The translations under genes were made by a program, and so were the position numbers. A stretch of 64,000 bases of DNA, from assembly GCA_036924285.1 (NCBI GenBank), contig JAYKYS010000016.1, forward strand, positions 3,286,001 to 3,350,000, written 5' to 3'. Below the pieces are notes generated by a model. That model ran no database searches and had not been told where the DNA came from. It worked only from the letters and a program-made list of their open reading frames with translations. Each line of letters begins with the position of its first letter. Within the stretch, counting starts at the first letter, position 1. This DNA comes from Asterella californica (Eukaryota > Streptophyta > Marchantiopsida > Marchantiales > Aytoniaceae). Below, piece after piece: positions 11,573 to 23,519 of this stretch.

Positions 11573-12450
11573 CTTTGAAAGATTAGAAGTCAAACCAAAA
11601 CAGAGTATCAAGTTGTTCAGAAGATTGCATTGAGAATGTACTGTCATTTGATAGGGGTTTGAAACGCAAGTTGGAAGCTACTTCACCAAATTCCAATACG
11701 AAGAAACAACAAGTTAGAAGAACAAAACTGGTAAGACTTGTTCTGAACTTTAATAAAAACATCTTATGTAACTTTCTTGAACAAATGCACAATGCTTGAT
11801 TTTACTTTTTCTCTTCATTGCATAAATTGATGCGATGTACACCTTGGCTATACCGCACATTATAACCATCTTCTGTTTCGCTTCACAGTCCTGCATATTG
11901 TATATAGATCAATTGTGACTATCTCTCTCCAAAATGAACATATTCAAGGATGATAGACTTGTTTCTTGTTGTTTGGTATGTAGTGTGTAGATAATGAGAA
12001 TATCAAGTTCTTCCCGTCACTTCCTAAGCATGGATGGTCTATTAAGCAGGTGATTACAATCTGGACTACTGATCATATAGTTGAAAGATATAGATATTCT
12101 CGATTACATGGTTATAATGAGAACTTGTTCTTGTTTTTGTATTTTGCAGTTCATCGTGGATGATGAAGTGGAGCTTAGTGAAATTGACAATGACCGAGTG
12201 ATTGTAAGGAGAGGAACAGTAGTCTGCTTAGCTGGAAAATTGACTTTCCAATAGCAGGAGATAGCCTTTGGTACCACCAAAGTCCAGTTGATTGAGGTTT
12301 ATAATCCTCAACTCCTGTTGTATGTAAAGAATATGAACGATGACCTTCCGTAATTGGTTCTTGGCGATGCTTTGAGCACTAGTGTGATATGGCTAGGGAA
12401 ATCAGTTAGGAAAGCGGTCAATGATCGCACCATGATAGCCTCGAGGATTT
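11573..12450 (+). pseudogene. Spliced gene relic, possible transposon-associated domain, copy 1
   Basis: Three exon-like blocks with correct splice borders: one ending 11730 before GTAAGACTTG (DRGLKRKLEATSPN), one at 11984-12049 (VDNENIKFFPSLPKHGWSIKQ) between TATGTAG and GTGATT, and one from 12150 after ATTTTGCAG (FIVDDEVELSEIDNDRVIV). The last block continues with TTKVQLIEVYNPQLLLYVKN and LGDALSTSVIWLGKSV, which resembles the plant DUF8039-type domain often next to transposase or Ulp1 genes. In-frame TAG and TAA stops are present and shared with copy 2, so it was dead before duplication. Confidence 0.4.
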
Positions 12451-13240
12451 AAAAAAAACGGGGTTGTACATATTAGAAACTGGATAAGTTTCGCAATGTC
12501 CTCATCAAAATGCTCGAACTCCCCTTTAGACCCTTGCTTCTAAGTTTAGAGTTTTACAAAAGATAAAAATGGACCATGGGAGTTCATAGCTCCACTTGGC
12601 TATCCTTTAGTGCCCTAATCCACGTGGTAACTTAACTTCACTCATAGGCTACCACGTCAACTCTCTAAAGTATCAACGTAAATCTTAAACTACCTAAAAT
12701 GACACGCAACCCTGAAAGATAACTTAAATCAGTTAGAAAGCGTGCATGGGCGATAAGTAAGTACAACCCATGAGCTTAAACTCTATCAACATGGTAAACC
12801 TAAGTTATGTACTTTGAACATCAAAGATAAGTATGAATTCACTTGCACAAGCGTGCGAATAAACATAACTTACATAAACTTGAACAAGATAAATAGCATA
12901 CTATCAACCTACTAGGATTCAAAACGTATAACACAACGATGTTAACATATGCATAAAGGACTAGGAGTAATATTAAGCTAACTTCTACGACTACTAACTC
13001 TCAAGTGTCGAAGTAGAAGCGTAACACGTAGCTGTCAATGCTCACAACCTCCAGAATCGACTTCTCTGACGTCTTAACTTCACTCAGAGAGACTAACTCC
13101 TGACAGAGAGGTGAATTATTCACTATGTGAAATGATTCACATCACGACACCGTCCTAGTAGAGGATAAGTGAGCTCAGTAGGAGCGGGGTTAGGCAGGTT
13201 GACGTCACGTGTGATGAAGAGATTTTGACACTTTGGTTAG
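12451..13240. other. Noncoding segment upstream of gag relic
   Basis: No ORF. Conserved with 41.21-42.00 kb. By position it may hold the 5' LTR end and leader of the plus-strand gag-protease element that starts near 13247, but I could not identify a primer-binding site or LTR boundary. Confidence 0.3.
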
Positions 13241-13246
13241 AGCTTA

Positions 13247-14299
13247 GTGTTCGCAGTTGACACAGGGGTTGTCATCACGGAGGTCCATGGAGGTTCCAGT
13301 GGAGATCAAGCTGTAGTAACCAGTGGGTTCACACGGAGTGGTGTGAGATGTCAACCAGTAGCGTCGGTCTCATCTGCGGAGGAGATCAATTCAGACGAGC
13401 ACGTGGTTGGAGATACACATAGTGTCGTCACACCGTTGTTGTGAGACATGGACAAGATCTATGGGGTCACGAAGAGCCCCCGATAAGATACTCGGGTATG
13501 ATAGGTATCATTGAGCTGGATGACTTCATCCAGGAGTTCAAAAGTTGGTGCAATCTGCAACATATGCGGAACCCACAGTTGTTCACACCCTTCATGACGT
13601 GGAAGGGTTTGTTCCAACACTTGGAGGGATCGCCAATGGACGATTACCATGAGTTCAAGCGAGCATACAACATGAAATTGAGTTGTGGAGACAACATTGG
13701 TCTCACAACTACGTTTCTATCACTACTGGCGTAGTTTCGAATGATGTAGCACCTTCGAGTTCATGTGTCAATAGCAGTAGTACATCCACGAGTGGAGGAG
13801 TATCTACTATCAACAGTGCGTTCACTAGTAGTGGAGCATGTAGTAGTATGAGCGAGAAACCACTAGGGTTTAACCTTGTGGTTCAGTTCCTCTAGTGTTT
13901 GAAGAAGAACTATCAAGGTGTGCGACCGACAAGTTGAGGAGTCTGCAGGAGTTTCAACGGAAGACTAGAGAGAGCCTACGCGAGACGTTTATTCGCATGA
14001 GGTGGTTGATCAGCGTTACCCAAGGGGTGATGAAAGCACAGGCAGTCCAGTTCTGGTATGAGATACAAGATCGAGAGGTACGTAAGAGAGTAAGAGATGC
14101 GATTCTCTTTAGAGACATCACTCCGATGTTGACGGTTGTCTTTGGTCTAGCTGAGCGGATTGAGCTCAACATGATGAAGGAGAGGGTGGTGATTGCTGGG
14201 TTCAACAGGGAGCCACCACATGGGACGATCACCTCTTCTCGAGGATCACAGACTACGCAACAACGTGGTGGTGGTGATGATAAGGATCGTGCTGAATAG
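13247..14299 (+). pseudogene. Ty3/gypsy-like gag relic, copy 1
   Basis: Plus-strand pieces 13247-13444, 13441-13734 and 13895-14299 form a broken gag. Diagnostic segments are DDFIQEFKSWCNLQHMRNPQ, FTPFMTWKGLFQHLEG and DDYHEFKRAYN, then RESLRETFIRMRWLI, QAVQFWYEIQDREVRKRVRD and FGLAERIELNMM. These match the retrotransposon gag pattern of capsid residues known from plant gypsy elements. Frameshifts at 13434 and 13735 and a Ser-rich linker separate the parts. No zinc knuckle seen. Copy in unit 2 at 58103-58978, partly inverted. Confidence 0.65.
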
Positions 14300-14385
14300 T
14301 CAGGATCCCAGTGAGGTGTTGGAGGACATGGTGGGTAGAAGCCCATGCTGTCCTTCTCTAATCAGCAGCAAGCAGGTCCTTGCTG

Positions 14386-16792
14386 GATGTTATCGTATAA
14401 CGTGTTTTTCTGTCTAGGAATACACGGGGTATATGGCTATGTAGAGGTAGATGACTTGAACAGGTTGGCTCTGAACCTTGATCCTTTGACCCTAATGCTC
14501 TCTATCTACCTTCCTCAAACAAATGACCTTGTATCTCTCGACTCAAAGTTAAAGGTTACTACGGTCCAATGATACGTATAAGTAGTATAAATTTGTGTTA
14601 CATACAAATCCTTTTGTACGCTATCTGAAATACTCAACTTTGTACTATCTCCATGCAAGTAACTCTAAATCACTAGAAGCATGATTTAACAACTTCTCAG
14701 CGATGCTAACTACCCATCAGTTTGGCCGCCACAACTCTATTTGATACAACTGAAAGATACTATATGATCACTCAACCAACTTGATCGAGTCTCGATACAA
14801 CTTGTTGTACACCCTGGCCTACCAAGCATTCCAACAAGGTAAAGCATGCATACTCCAAAACACTACTCAGATCTCAATATAGCACCAACGACGATAGGAC
14901 CTGGCAGCTTCGAGAACCCAAACAACGGCTTAAGACTCATGGCGACTCCGATCTCCTTCATCACCAAGAGCTGAAATCAGCCCCACACCTTCCAATGTCG
15001 AGTTGTATGCAGATACGGCAGTTTCAACAACAAACTCCTCTCCAAATTTCTCGAAAATGACCAAAATGACAATAGATGATATCGAAAAATCTGAAACTGC
15101 TAATAACAGAAGTATCTTTGAATTTTGAGACATCAGTCCTCCCAAACAGGTCGACCAATGATGATCAAACTTCACAAGAAGCTTGATTGGACCCTTCACT
15201 CCTACCCTGAACAATTTTCAGGTCGAAATCTCAAACCAATTCTCAGATATGGATCAAACCGTAATCTGTGTTAACTTAAGAGCTTTACTGACCCAGGTAC
15301 ATTTGATCCAAGATTCTGAACAAACTACTAGACCATTTGAGGTGAAACTTCCCAAGTATCTTACTGATAAGACATGCTTCAATCTTGGAAAGTTTCACTT
15401 AGAAATTCGACTCAGAACTTAAGCAATAGCAAACTATCCATGACTATCACAGTTCGCTGTTCCCGCCTTATCACGTCTGCACTTCTCAACTTCAACCGGT
15501 CGGTTCAGAATCCAAATCGATCAAGAATCTGATGAAATTGATATCAAAACGACGAGCACGTCGTAAGCTCTCCAACCCAACAAACAGCACCTCAAAACTC
15601 TTCGCGAGTCTCACGAAACAACCAGAAACGTAGCGGTAGGTACGAATTGCATCCCCCGCCACTCAATCGATCATAACGCGTTCATCCTTCCATCAAATCG
15701 ACCGATTCTTCAGCCCAGATTGTAGCCCCGGTCGAGAGCTCTCCAACCATACCCTTCGTTCTGCGAATGGACCTCCGAAGCCTCCAGAAATCACAGAAAC
15801 GTCGCGAGGATCAGCTAGAACACCATTGGTCCAAAAGTGAACCAATAAGAGCAAAAAGAGCTTTACTTTTTGTCTTTTCTCCTCTTAACTTTTCCCTTAG
15901 AACGAATTTTTACTCCCAAGGAGACATAAGACATCAACAAGACTCTAAGACCTCAAAAAATCCTTCAGATATGTCGATGAATTCTTCGCGGTCCGTAACT
16001 ACATAGAAGCGCTCAACCAGAATGGAAACGATTGAGTCGCAGACTAATACAACGTCAATATTACAACCTGGAGACGTTCTACAATAAAAGGTACGACAAA
16101 AGGAAACGGTGAAGCTATCGCTCGATTGTAATATTATTGCCTGAAGTTTCTCACGATCCAAGCTCCATGATTGATCTTTGGTCTACAATGACACCGGACG
16201 TCGACCCAAAGGTTGAAAGGAACGTTCGATGGATAGTTGAGATCCATTGTTCCTCACAACAAAATGTGCACCGTCATATCCCAAGTCTCTCCGTATGTTA
16301 CGATCGGAAGGATCACCGGAAGCTGTAACTCCATCATTCTTCCCATGAATTCATCGCCAAAGTATGCAACTAATCATTGTCGAAAGTGATCGCGGTGGAT
16401 ACAATGAAGCTTGATGTGAAACGGATTCGAGAAAAAAAGATCTGGAGTCGGTAACAAACCTCCGTCCATAACCACCACTCCTGCTGTTCTTCACTCCTCC
16501 ATGCAGACCACCGAAAACCCTCACGAATCACCCGCTGAGAGAAAATGCCGTATGAACCTTCGATCCACCATTTTATACACTCATGCGACGACAAGGACCA
16601 CTGAAGAGAACGCGCACAGATAGATGACTTGACACGTTCCTCTACCGTATGATCACTTAAACAGATAATCACAAACGTGACACTCATCACATTGTTCGGC
16701 GAGTTACGCGATACGGTTCATGAAACACAGAAAAGAAAACACAACCTACGTTCCACGAGAATTTCACACAGGAGCCGAACCACAACACGACA
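14386..16792 (-). mobile_element. LTR-like insert in gag-protease relic (solo LTR candidate)
   Basis: 2.4 kb present here and absent from the equivalent place in unit 2 (59050, where CTGGACGTGTGAGC is continuous). On the minus strand it starts near TGTCGTGTTGTGG (16791) and ends near GATAACA (14386), compatible with TG...CA LTR ends. 14400-15080 matches 19880-20340 and 61340-61800. 16130-16792 matches 7300-9500 parts. No coding domains. The right junction has ACGTG and a second ACGTG lies at 14398, so an imperfect target duplication is possible. Confidence 0.45.
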
Positions 16793-17481
16793 ACGTGTGA
16801 GCTAGTATGGCTATGACTTAGCGGAGATCTAGTTTAGGAACAGAGACTTTCACATCTTATGGAGGAGAAGGTGTTGACTCAACTTCATTACTGGTGTGGC
16901 GTAGATTGAGACATCTACGACAGTGACTTGGAGACAATACGTGTCTCTGAGCCACGAGGTGCATTGGTGGAGTTGGATCCACAACACGGGGAGGCTGGTA
17001 GACAGACCAGGCTTCCTCAGTCGTTGACGTTATCAGAGGCGTTGAGGACTAGTCTATGATTTCTAAACAACCTACCGATGATGTAGTGGAGTTGAAGGTA
17101 TCGATATCCAGGAGTGGGGGTGATGCGAGTCAACACTCGACGTCTGTGGATGCGACATCAAATCCGATGTTGGAGACGGCTACAGCTGTTCTCCGGATCT
17201 CACTATTTTCAATCATAGATATGAAGACATTGGGAGTAAGCTTAGCTCCAATGTTTCAGTTGGTAGCCACGCTCAATGAGATCGAGGATGTAGTTACCTC
17301 TAGTGCTGAGGTGGTTCTCGAGAGACGATAGATGTGTCCATGGAGTCGAGGATCAAGACATCTACCAATGGTACTTGGCAAGCGGCGACTGCTAAGTTAG
17401 ATGAGTTACCAGCTAGGCCGGCGATTGACCGTGCTGGTTTGGCACCAAGTGTGGTGTTGTTGGGAGAAGTTGTATCTTCTC
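16793..17481 (+). pseudogene. Gag-protease linker relic, copy 1
   Basis: Degraded plus-strand frames (17056-17331) encode DVVELKVSISRSGGD and a Ser/Thr/Val-rich stretch between gag and the protease domain. Matching sequence at 59266-59625 in unit 2 stays open longer. No domain recognised; assigned by position between gag and the DSG protease motif. Confidence 0.4.
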
Positions 17482-17482
17482 T

Positions 17483-18132
17483 TTGGTGGCACCTTCAAGG
17501 AAGGTGTATCGATCAAAGAAAGTCTTGTTAGACTCTGGAGTCCAACCGTTGATGTTGAAGAAGACGGTATGTATTAGTTTGGGTCTGAGGAAGTCCGAGA
17601 TGGAGAGATGCACATTCCAGCTGCAGACATCTCTAGCAAGACCAGGGGATACAACAGCTCTACACGTGACATGCGAGATACTGACGATGAGAGTTCCATC
17701 AGATATCTCACAGATGACTCCTATGTCATCGTTACGGCCGTGGAGTCTTATGATGTGTTGGTTGGAGGTGTTGTGTTCGTGATAGAGTATTGAGCGGAGA
17801 CAACATCTTATAGATCAGACTGATAGTCTGGTGAAAGACAAATGAGTCGCTTACCAGTGCGGTTTAGTGCTAGAGTTGAGATAACAGAACCTGCACCAGG
17901 GACGATGACATCCGTTGTAGGGTTTAGTTCGGTCATCACCTGGCCGAGCGAGTTGTTAGAAGACAATGCTCATGCAGAGGATACTTCAGTCTTTGAGGAG
18001 GTACGAGACATGCCTAGCATGACTAAGATAATACAATGTGTCTTGGACCATCTGTCTTGGATGTTCCACTCTGGAGTTCAAGTGGAGAGTTGCAGCAATA
18101 TGTTGTGTCGGCACAGGTCTAGACCCTTGTAA
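17483..18132 (+). pseudogene. Retropepsin and downstream region relic, copy 2
   Basis: Plus-strand frame with KVLLDSGVQPLMLKKTVCI, an aspartic protease active-site motif (DSG), followed by SLGLRKSEMERCTFQLQTSL and, in a shifted frame, VESYDVLVGGVVF. It continues after a stop into 17842-18132 (SRLPVRFSARVEITEPAPG, WPSELLEDN). One frameshift near 17610 and stops near 17794 break it. Established knowledge: the LDSG and later DVLVGG segments fit gypsy-type retropepsins. No RT or integrase follows. Confidence 0.6.
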
Positions 18133-19440
18133 AAGTCTATTTGGTCAATGGGACAGTGGGTGGTAATTAACTCGAGAGGAAAATCTAAGGTACACCAAAG
18201 CTGACGGATCTCTTCTTATCACATCAGAAGATGTCATCCTTAACAAGAAAACAGTGGGACTGTAAGTATGTGTTTGATCTTCTCCCCCATAAACTACAAG
18301 CAGGGATGGTACGTTAGTCGAGATCCGGACTAGAAGCTTGTTAGGAATATTTATCTCTCACTTTCTCTCTCATTTTATTATTTTCTCTTCTTCCCTCCTC
18401 TTCTCTTATCTTCTCATCTTCATTCTATCTTCTACCCGGTTGCAGAAGCCTTGTGTGAGTAACAATGGATGTGAGTGTCTTTGTAGTGCTGCCAGAAGAC
18501 TGTTTCAGTAGGCAAAAGCTCAAAGAATTTAGAAGGGTGATAGTATTCAGCAATTTAGGAAGGCTACATGAGACATACACCTTGTGATTTATCTAATCAG
18601 TTGAGTATCCGTAAGACTTTGGTGTGTGGAGTAGTAATTCACATCTATCAGAGAGTGGCAATGTTCTAAGGGTATCAAAAGCCGAGTTGAACCACCAGAG
18701 ACGAGATTTACTTCAGGAAACCGACGTGAGAAGACTAGAAGCCTTGGCAAGGGATTAGTAATCGTCTTTTTTGTCTTCTTTGTGTACATTTATGTTGTAT
18801 TTGAAGTAGTAGTTATGTGTTATGATCCAAAGCACCTTTTTGAATGGTCTTCAAGCTGCCAGAGCCTCATCAGAAGTGAAAACTTCATCTACCCGGTTGC
18901 AGAAGCCTTGTGTGAGTAATAGTGGATGTGAGTGTCTTTGTAGTGCTGCCAGAAGACTATTTCAATAGGCAAAAGCTTAGGAAGGCTACATGAGACATAC
19001 ACCTTGGGATTGATCTAATCAGTTGAGTATCCGTAAGGATAATTTGGTGTGTGGAGTAGTAATTGGCATCTATCAGAGAGTGGTAATGTTCTAAGGGTGT
19101 CAAAAGCCGAGTTGAACCACCAGAAGACGAGATTTACTTCAAGAAGCCGACGTGAGAAGACTAGAAGCCTTGATAAAGGACTAGTAATCGTCTTCCCGGT
19201 CTTCTTTGTGTACATTTGTGTTGTATTTGAAGTAGTAGTTGTGTGTTATGATCCAGAGCACCTTTTGAATGGTCTTCAAGCTGTGTGGTTGTGTCGATTA
19301 GAAGAAACTTCTGGGCAAAATCAGTGTGTTTGTGAGTTTGTACAAATCTTAGAAGTTAGAACCGTGTAATTAGTGTAAATCTTCTTGGAAACGAATCTTT
19401 TATGCTACAATGGTGTAAAGGAGAAATCATGAGACATTAC
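18133..19440 (+). mobile_element. LTR relic with internal tandem duplication, copy 2
   Basis: Homologous to the 3' part of the gypsy LTR on the minus strand of 53000-52104, including the distal part: CCAGAGCACCTT near 19253, then GGAGAAATCATGAGACATTAC near 19421 versus GGAGAAATCCTGCGTCACTAC. A 457-bp piece is duplicated in tandem (starts CTACCCGGTTGCAG at 18432 and 18889). The second copy is joined after a sequence that normally occurs near 19759. Confidence 0.55.
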
Positions 19441-19602
19441 AAGAATAAACTCCTCCCAAGTAGCTCCATGAACTCGAATGATCTCCCTCACATGCTCTCG
19501 TAACTCAACTACACCGACAAGCTCAAATGTTTGTACCATTTCTTTTTTGACTACTTTGTTTAGCTCCATCTCCCTCGAGTAATACTTCAAGTACTTGGAC
19601 AC
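19405..19602 (-). pseudogene. Gypsy gag N-terminal relic (minus), copy 2
   Basis: Minus-strand frame of 65 codons: KYLKYYSREMELNKV, MVQTFELVGVVELREHVREI and HGATWEEF. This is the helix pattern of a gypsy gag N-terminal region (xxFLxxYExEMELxxVxxxxMxxxFxLxVxxELRExVxxI). Nearly identical at 60857-61054. It stops before capsid and zinc knuckle. The adjacent 19700-20340 has LTR similarity in the same orientation. Confidence 0.45.
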
Positions 19603-20552
19603 ATTTCTCTAATCAAATTGATCCAACAATCCCAGAACAGATTGCAAAGCTTTGGTAGTCATTGTCTCTTTTTGTTCAGCGGTTTGCTGTAGTTGCATTA
19701 TCAACGCGAATGCATCGAGCAATTGTATGTCGGACCTAGTAAGTTTGGTAACTTTTGGAGCCTCATCAGAAGTGAAAAACTTCATCTATGAAATGAGACA
19801 ATCATTCAACGTCTATGGTTGTAAAACCACAAATGTACCTCTCACCTAAGATGTTTCACGTCGAGTTCACCAAATGTAACTGTAATTTTTCTGTACACTG
19901 GGTATATGGTTGTACAGATGTTTGTGGCTTGAACAGATTGGCTCTGAATCTCAATCTTTCAACCCAAATGTTTCTCTATTTACTAGCTTCTCGTCAATCC
20001 AACCACCACAACTCTATCTATTGCAATCGAAAGATGCACTAGTGTGACATTCTCACATGTACAACTTTCAGAACTCAACCAAACTTCGTATTCATATTTG
20101 TAAACTAATCGAGTATGCACGTCTCAAGGCAATATTTTGTTCAGTATTGATGATGACGATACTTGGCAGCTCTGAAAACTTGAACATTGACTTTTGATTC
20201 ATCGTGATCCCTTGCTCCTTTGCCACTTAGAGCTGAAATCAGCCCCACATCTTCACAATGTAGTCTTCTATGATGGTATGGCAATCTTAGTAGCAAACTC
20301 CACTCCAATTGCTCGAAAAGAATCAAAATGTGACAATAGATATGATTGAAAACTAGTAATATAATAATATTTATAATAATAATAATTTATTTAGAATTAC
20401 TCTTTAAAAAATGCTAAAACGAAAGTGACACATTTAGATAACATAAGTAGTACATTTAGTGTACATTCATGGACTATATTAGGATGCCAATTTTGAGACT
20501 ATGCAAAAATCTCATTTTAGTGAATAGATTGATATACTCAGTTTCTTATGTA
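19603..20552 (-). mobile_element. LTR/leader relic, copy 2
   Basis: 19880-20330 matches 14410-15080 of the unit 1 LTR-like insert (GGGTATATGG, CTTGAACAG.TTGGCTCTGAA, GAGCTGAAATCAGCCCCACA) and 61340-61800 in unit 3. 20340-20550 is AT-rich with ATAATAATAATTT. The whole stretch is absent from unit 1, where 930 is joined directly to the equivalent of 20553. No genes. Confidence 0.45.
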
Positions 20553-20706
20553 CTTTTAATCTAATTAAAATGATTATATAAAGAAATGACTAATGACTAT
20601 ACAGAAAGTAGAACTATAAGGCGATTATGACTATATCAGGGTGATTATAATGAGTAAAAACTGTATTTAATATATCATTTTGAATGTTTTCTTATAGACA
20701 AATCGA

Positions 20707-21030
20707 TTGCAGGAGGGTAGAACAATAGCAAACATTACAGCGAGGAAATGTGACTACGAGGTCCATACAGAGATCAGTTTCGTCTGTTTCTTTTTATTGA
20801 AATTTATGACTATTTTCAACTTCAAATTAAAAGAACGATCTAATCTAGACCAAACTGTACGAGAAACTTACTTCATGTCCTGGAACCTTAATAACACGAA
20901 TAATATACATCCAAAACGATCTTCGAAACAAGAAAGAAACAATTGGGAAACCACAAAATTCAGGTATGAATTCTTTTTCTCATTAGAGAAACTTTACTCT
21001 CGATACTCAATTATGCATTGGGGAAAATAA
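20707..21030 (+). other. Small ORF of unknown function, copy 2
   Basis: Longest version of the three-copy ORF, 107 codons, ending FRYEFFFSLEKLYSRYSIMHWGK. Unit 1 has a nonsense change (TGG to TGA) and unit 3 starts later because of a one-base loss in the phenylalanine-rich stretch. Basic, hydrophobic patch near residues 25-40. Function unknown; could be noncoding DNA that happens to be open. Confidence 0.25.
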
Positions 21031-21194
21031 TCCAGATGAACATATATATGTTATTAAAGTATGCAAGGAAGTACTAATTAAATTAAACCCCTGCATATTT
21101 GCCTCCTTCATCAGAATATGAATATGAGTGTTTAACTCGGTCTGCTGACTTGTGTCGATGAAACTAAACCCCGTCTGGTAACTCCCTCTAAAAC

Positions 21195-21407
21195 ATGGCA
21201 CGATTTAGCAGAGTTTGGCGTGCATCGAAAAGAAAAGAAGAAACTTGTGAAAGAAACATTCGGAAGAGCTCCGCTTCTAACATAACATCACAATCTGTTG
21301 ATGATATTCGAAAGAACACTTGCATTAGCGATCTGATCAGGCGTCTGCTTCCCTTCATGGACTCCTCTATTATATTTATTTCAGTAATTATGAATATAAA
21401 TCATTGA
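21195..21407 (+). other. Exon-like open segment, unidentified, copy 2
   Basis: 70-codon frame starting MARFSRVWRASKRKEET and containing SVDDIRKNTCISDLIRR. The unit 3 copy at 62683-62883 has the same protein with a 3-residue deletion near the start and several substitutions (for example SQSV to SYSV). No domain recognised. Possibly an exon of a larger captured gene. Confidence 0.25.
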
Positions 21408-21636
21408 GATTGCTAAAACCCTAATCCTGAGGAAAGACGTGCATATTATTAATTAAGTTTAGCTTACATCGTTCTTTGTATTACGAGGTCATTATTATTC
21501 TACAAGAACAAATCGAGTGTCATAGTCGACTGCACTAGACACCATTGACTTATAAAGTCTCTTTTTTAAATTTTTCTCGGATTAGAGATAATCATACAAG
21601 AATATATTTTTGTATTTCTTTTATTATCTATTCTTA

Positions 21637-21704
21637 AGATGGATAGTTGGAGATTTGAACTCCCGACGTCAGATTTCTAAACTAATAGCGTTGTCACTTC
21701 ATCT
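21637..21704 (-). other. tRNA-like sequence, copy 2
   Basis: Same 68-nt tRNA-like fold as at 2008-2075, with B-box GTTCAAATC intact and small changes in the T-stem side and D-arm. Persistence of the B box in all three copies fits a SINE-like or tRNA-pseudogene origin. Confidence 0.35.
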
Positions 21705-23519
21705 AATTAAAAAAAAATGTATAATTTATAATGATATATATCATTCTGTTCATATAGATCTTACCTCGTACTTACCAACCCATCATACTCATGAAGTAAG
21801 TATGACACACAGTGAAATATGTCTACTCAGAAAAATATGTGTATGTTAATTATCAAGTTTATCTCAAATAGTTGATTCTAGAAATGAACTTATGTGAGCA
21901 AGAGTGAGAACACTAAATTTTTTAACTGCTTGTCTTTTTCCGTCTAACAAAAAAGTTCACTCTTTAGATGCATATTTTATTTAGGGTGTTTCATACTTCT
22001 CCCAGAAGTTCTGCACCCGTGCAATTTCCTTTTCCATCTTCGGAAGACAGGAATAAGCACGGGTTTATTTTATACTTGACCCTTTTGCCAAGAGAGGTTA
22101 TGAAATAAATCACTGTATTAATGTATATTTGGTTGTTGAAGTTCACTTGTACTCTTGAAAGCGCGTTTGTCGTTCTCACCTTGCTAGCATGCATATATTC
22201 ACCCTCTTCCAAGTTCAGAAGAGGAGGAATATACATGGTTTTTAATTATGTCTTTAACTCTTCCTCTTGGTTAAATTATAAATTAAAGCTAAAAAAATGA
22301 AAATAATTTTACTCGTGCAAAGCACAAACTTTAATACCAGAAAGGGGTTCAGTATGGAAGAGTTGCTTATGGGTTTTCAGTAATTGCAGTGATCAACATG
22401 TAATCAAATAAACCAAGTGGATTTAAATTTAATAATTTAAATTTAGATAAATAAATTTAGATAACTTTGACTGTTCTCTCAAAATCCAATCTAGCACAAA
22501 TCTTCTCTGTAAGTCTACGCATATTGTTGATGTATTTTTCACTATATATTTTTGAAGCCAGTTTTCAACCCATCTTTATGATAAATTTGTGATATGTTAA
22601 GATGTTTGTCTTCTTCTTCTCTTTGGCAAAAAGAGCACTTTGCATGCATATTGGGTTTAGTTCAGATTTCTCACCTCTATCTCTTCTGTTAAGAGTTAAT
22701 AGTTACTAAAAGTTATAATTTTCTACTTGGTTACATTTAGAATTTATATATGGTTAATAACACAAAATAAATCTAACACCGAATTAAAGGACATTGAAGA
22801 GATTATTTTATATACAATTCAATTCCTGAACCGAGTCCCGCCGTGACCACAATCAATATTCTTCTAAAATTTTCTCCCTAGCTTTCTTCCCTACTGCTAA
22901 AATTTCATGTTCCATGCACATATTTAGGGTGTTTCAACCTTCTCCCTGTATAGCATTCTTGTTTTTCCTGGATACCGTTTCCTAGGTTTTGACGGTAAAG
23001 CGCACAGGGCCTACCAGACGTTGGTCCCCTGTAAGGATTTAAAAGGATGTTCATAATCGGTCTCTTCTCTAGTCTCTTCTCTTTTTGTAATTTGTTTCTT
23101 GATCTCTTTTGCTATGGGACTTTCTCAACCGTGCGTTGTTGCCTTCTCACGGCCTGAGGTCCCCGGCAGAGGGATTCGACCCTACTCGACCTGTAGTCTC
23201 CTTCTCTTACAACCGCTTGAAAATCTCCAAGCCGACGTTTGTTTACATTTTGCATGCTCTGACGTCAAAGGCTTACAGGTTCAAACCGTACCTTCTTCGT
23301 AATAAGGGGCGTTACAATCTACACCAGAAGGAACTTTCCAGAAGAGATGTACGATGAAAGGCTTTCCAGGAAGACTGCGGAGTGAAGCTTCCTGGCAAGT
23401 CTCCCCTGCCCTTAGCCGGTGCGCGGTCGGGTCGAGCCTCACTCTAGCGGGGATTCAGTCTTTGGATGGGCAGCACGCAGCTTACGGGCGCCAGGAAGCC
23501 GCCCAGTGAAAAGAGGCCC
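21705..23519. other. AT-rich segment and GDSL 3' junction, copy 2
   Basis: Matches 2076-3911 with a shorter AT repeat near 22425-22465. Contains the 23109-23357 plus-strand frame of unknown meaning. No genes supported. Confidence 0.35.

Larger units (their letters stand above)
1..17824. repeat. Tandem segmental-duplication unit 1
   Basis: The segment starting AGTCTGGTGAAAGACAAATG recurs at 17825 and 60051, and sequence order after each start is the same. This unit carries GDSL pseudogene copy 1, the foldback element, the inverted protease relic, the spliced gene relic and the gag-protease relic. It lacks the second (intact) GDSL block and the copia and composite insertions of unit 2. It uniquely holds the 14386-16792 LTR-like insert. 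Boundaries are set by where the window begins, so they mark the repeat period and not the true duplication breakpoints. Confidence 0.85.

Noticed and set aside
13954..14346. 130-codon minus-strand ORF
   Set aside because: Antisense of the gag C-terminal frame, whose sense translation matches known gag.
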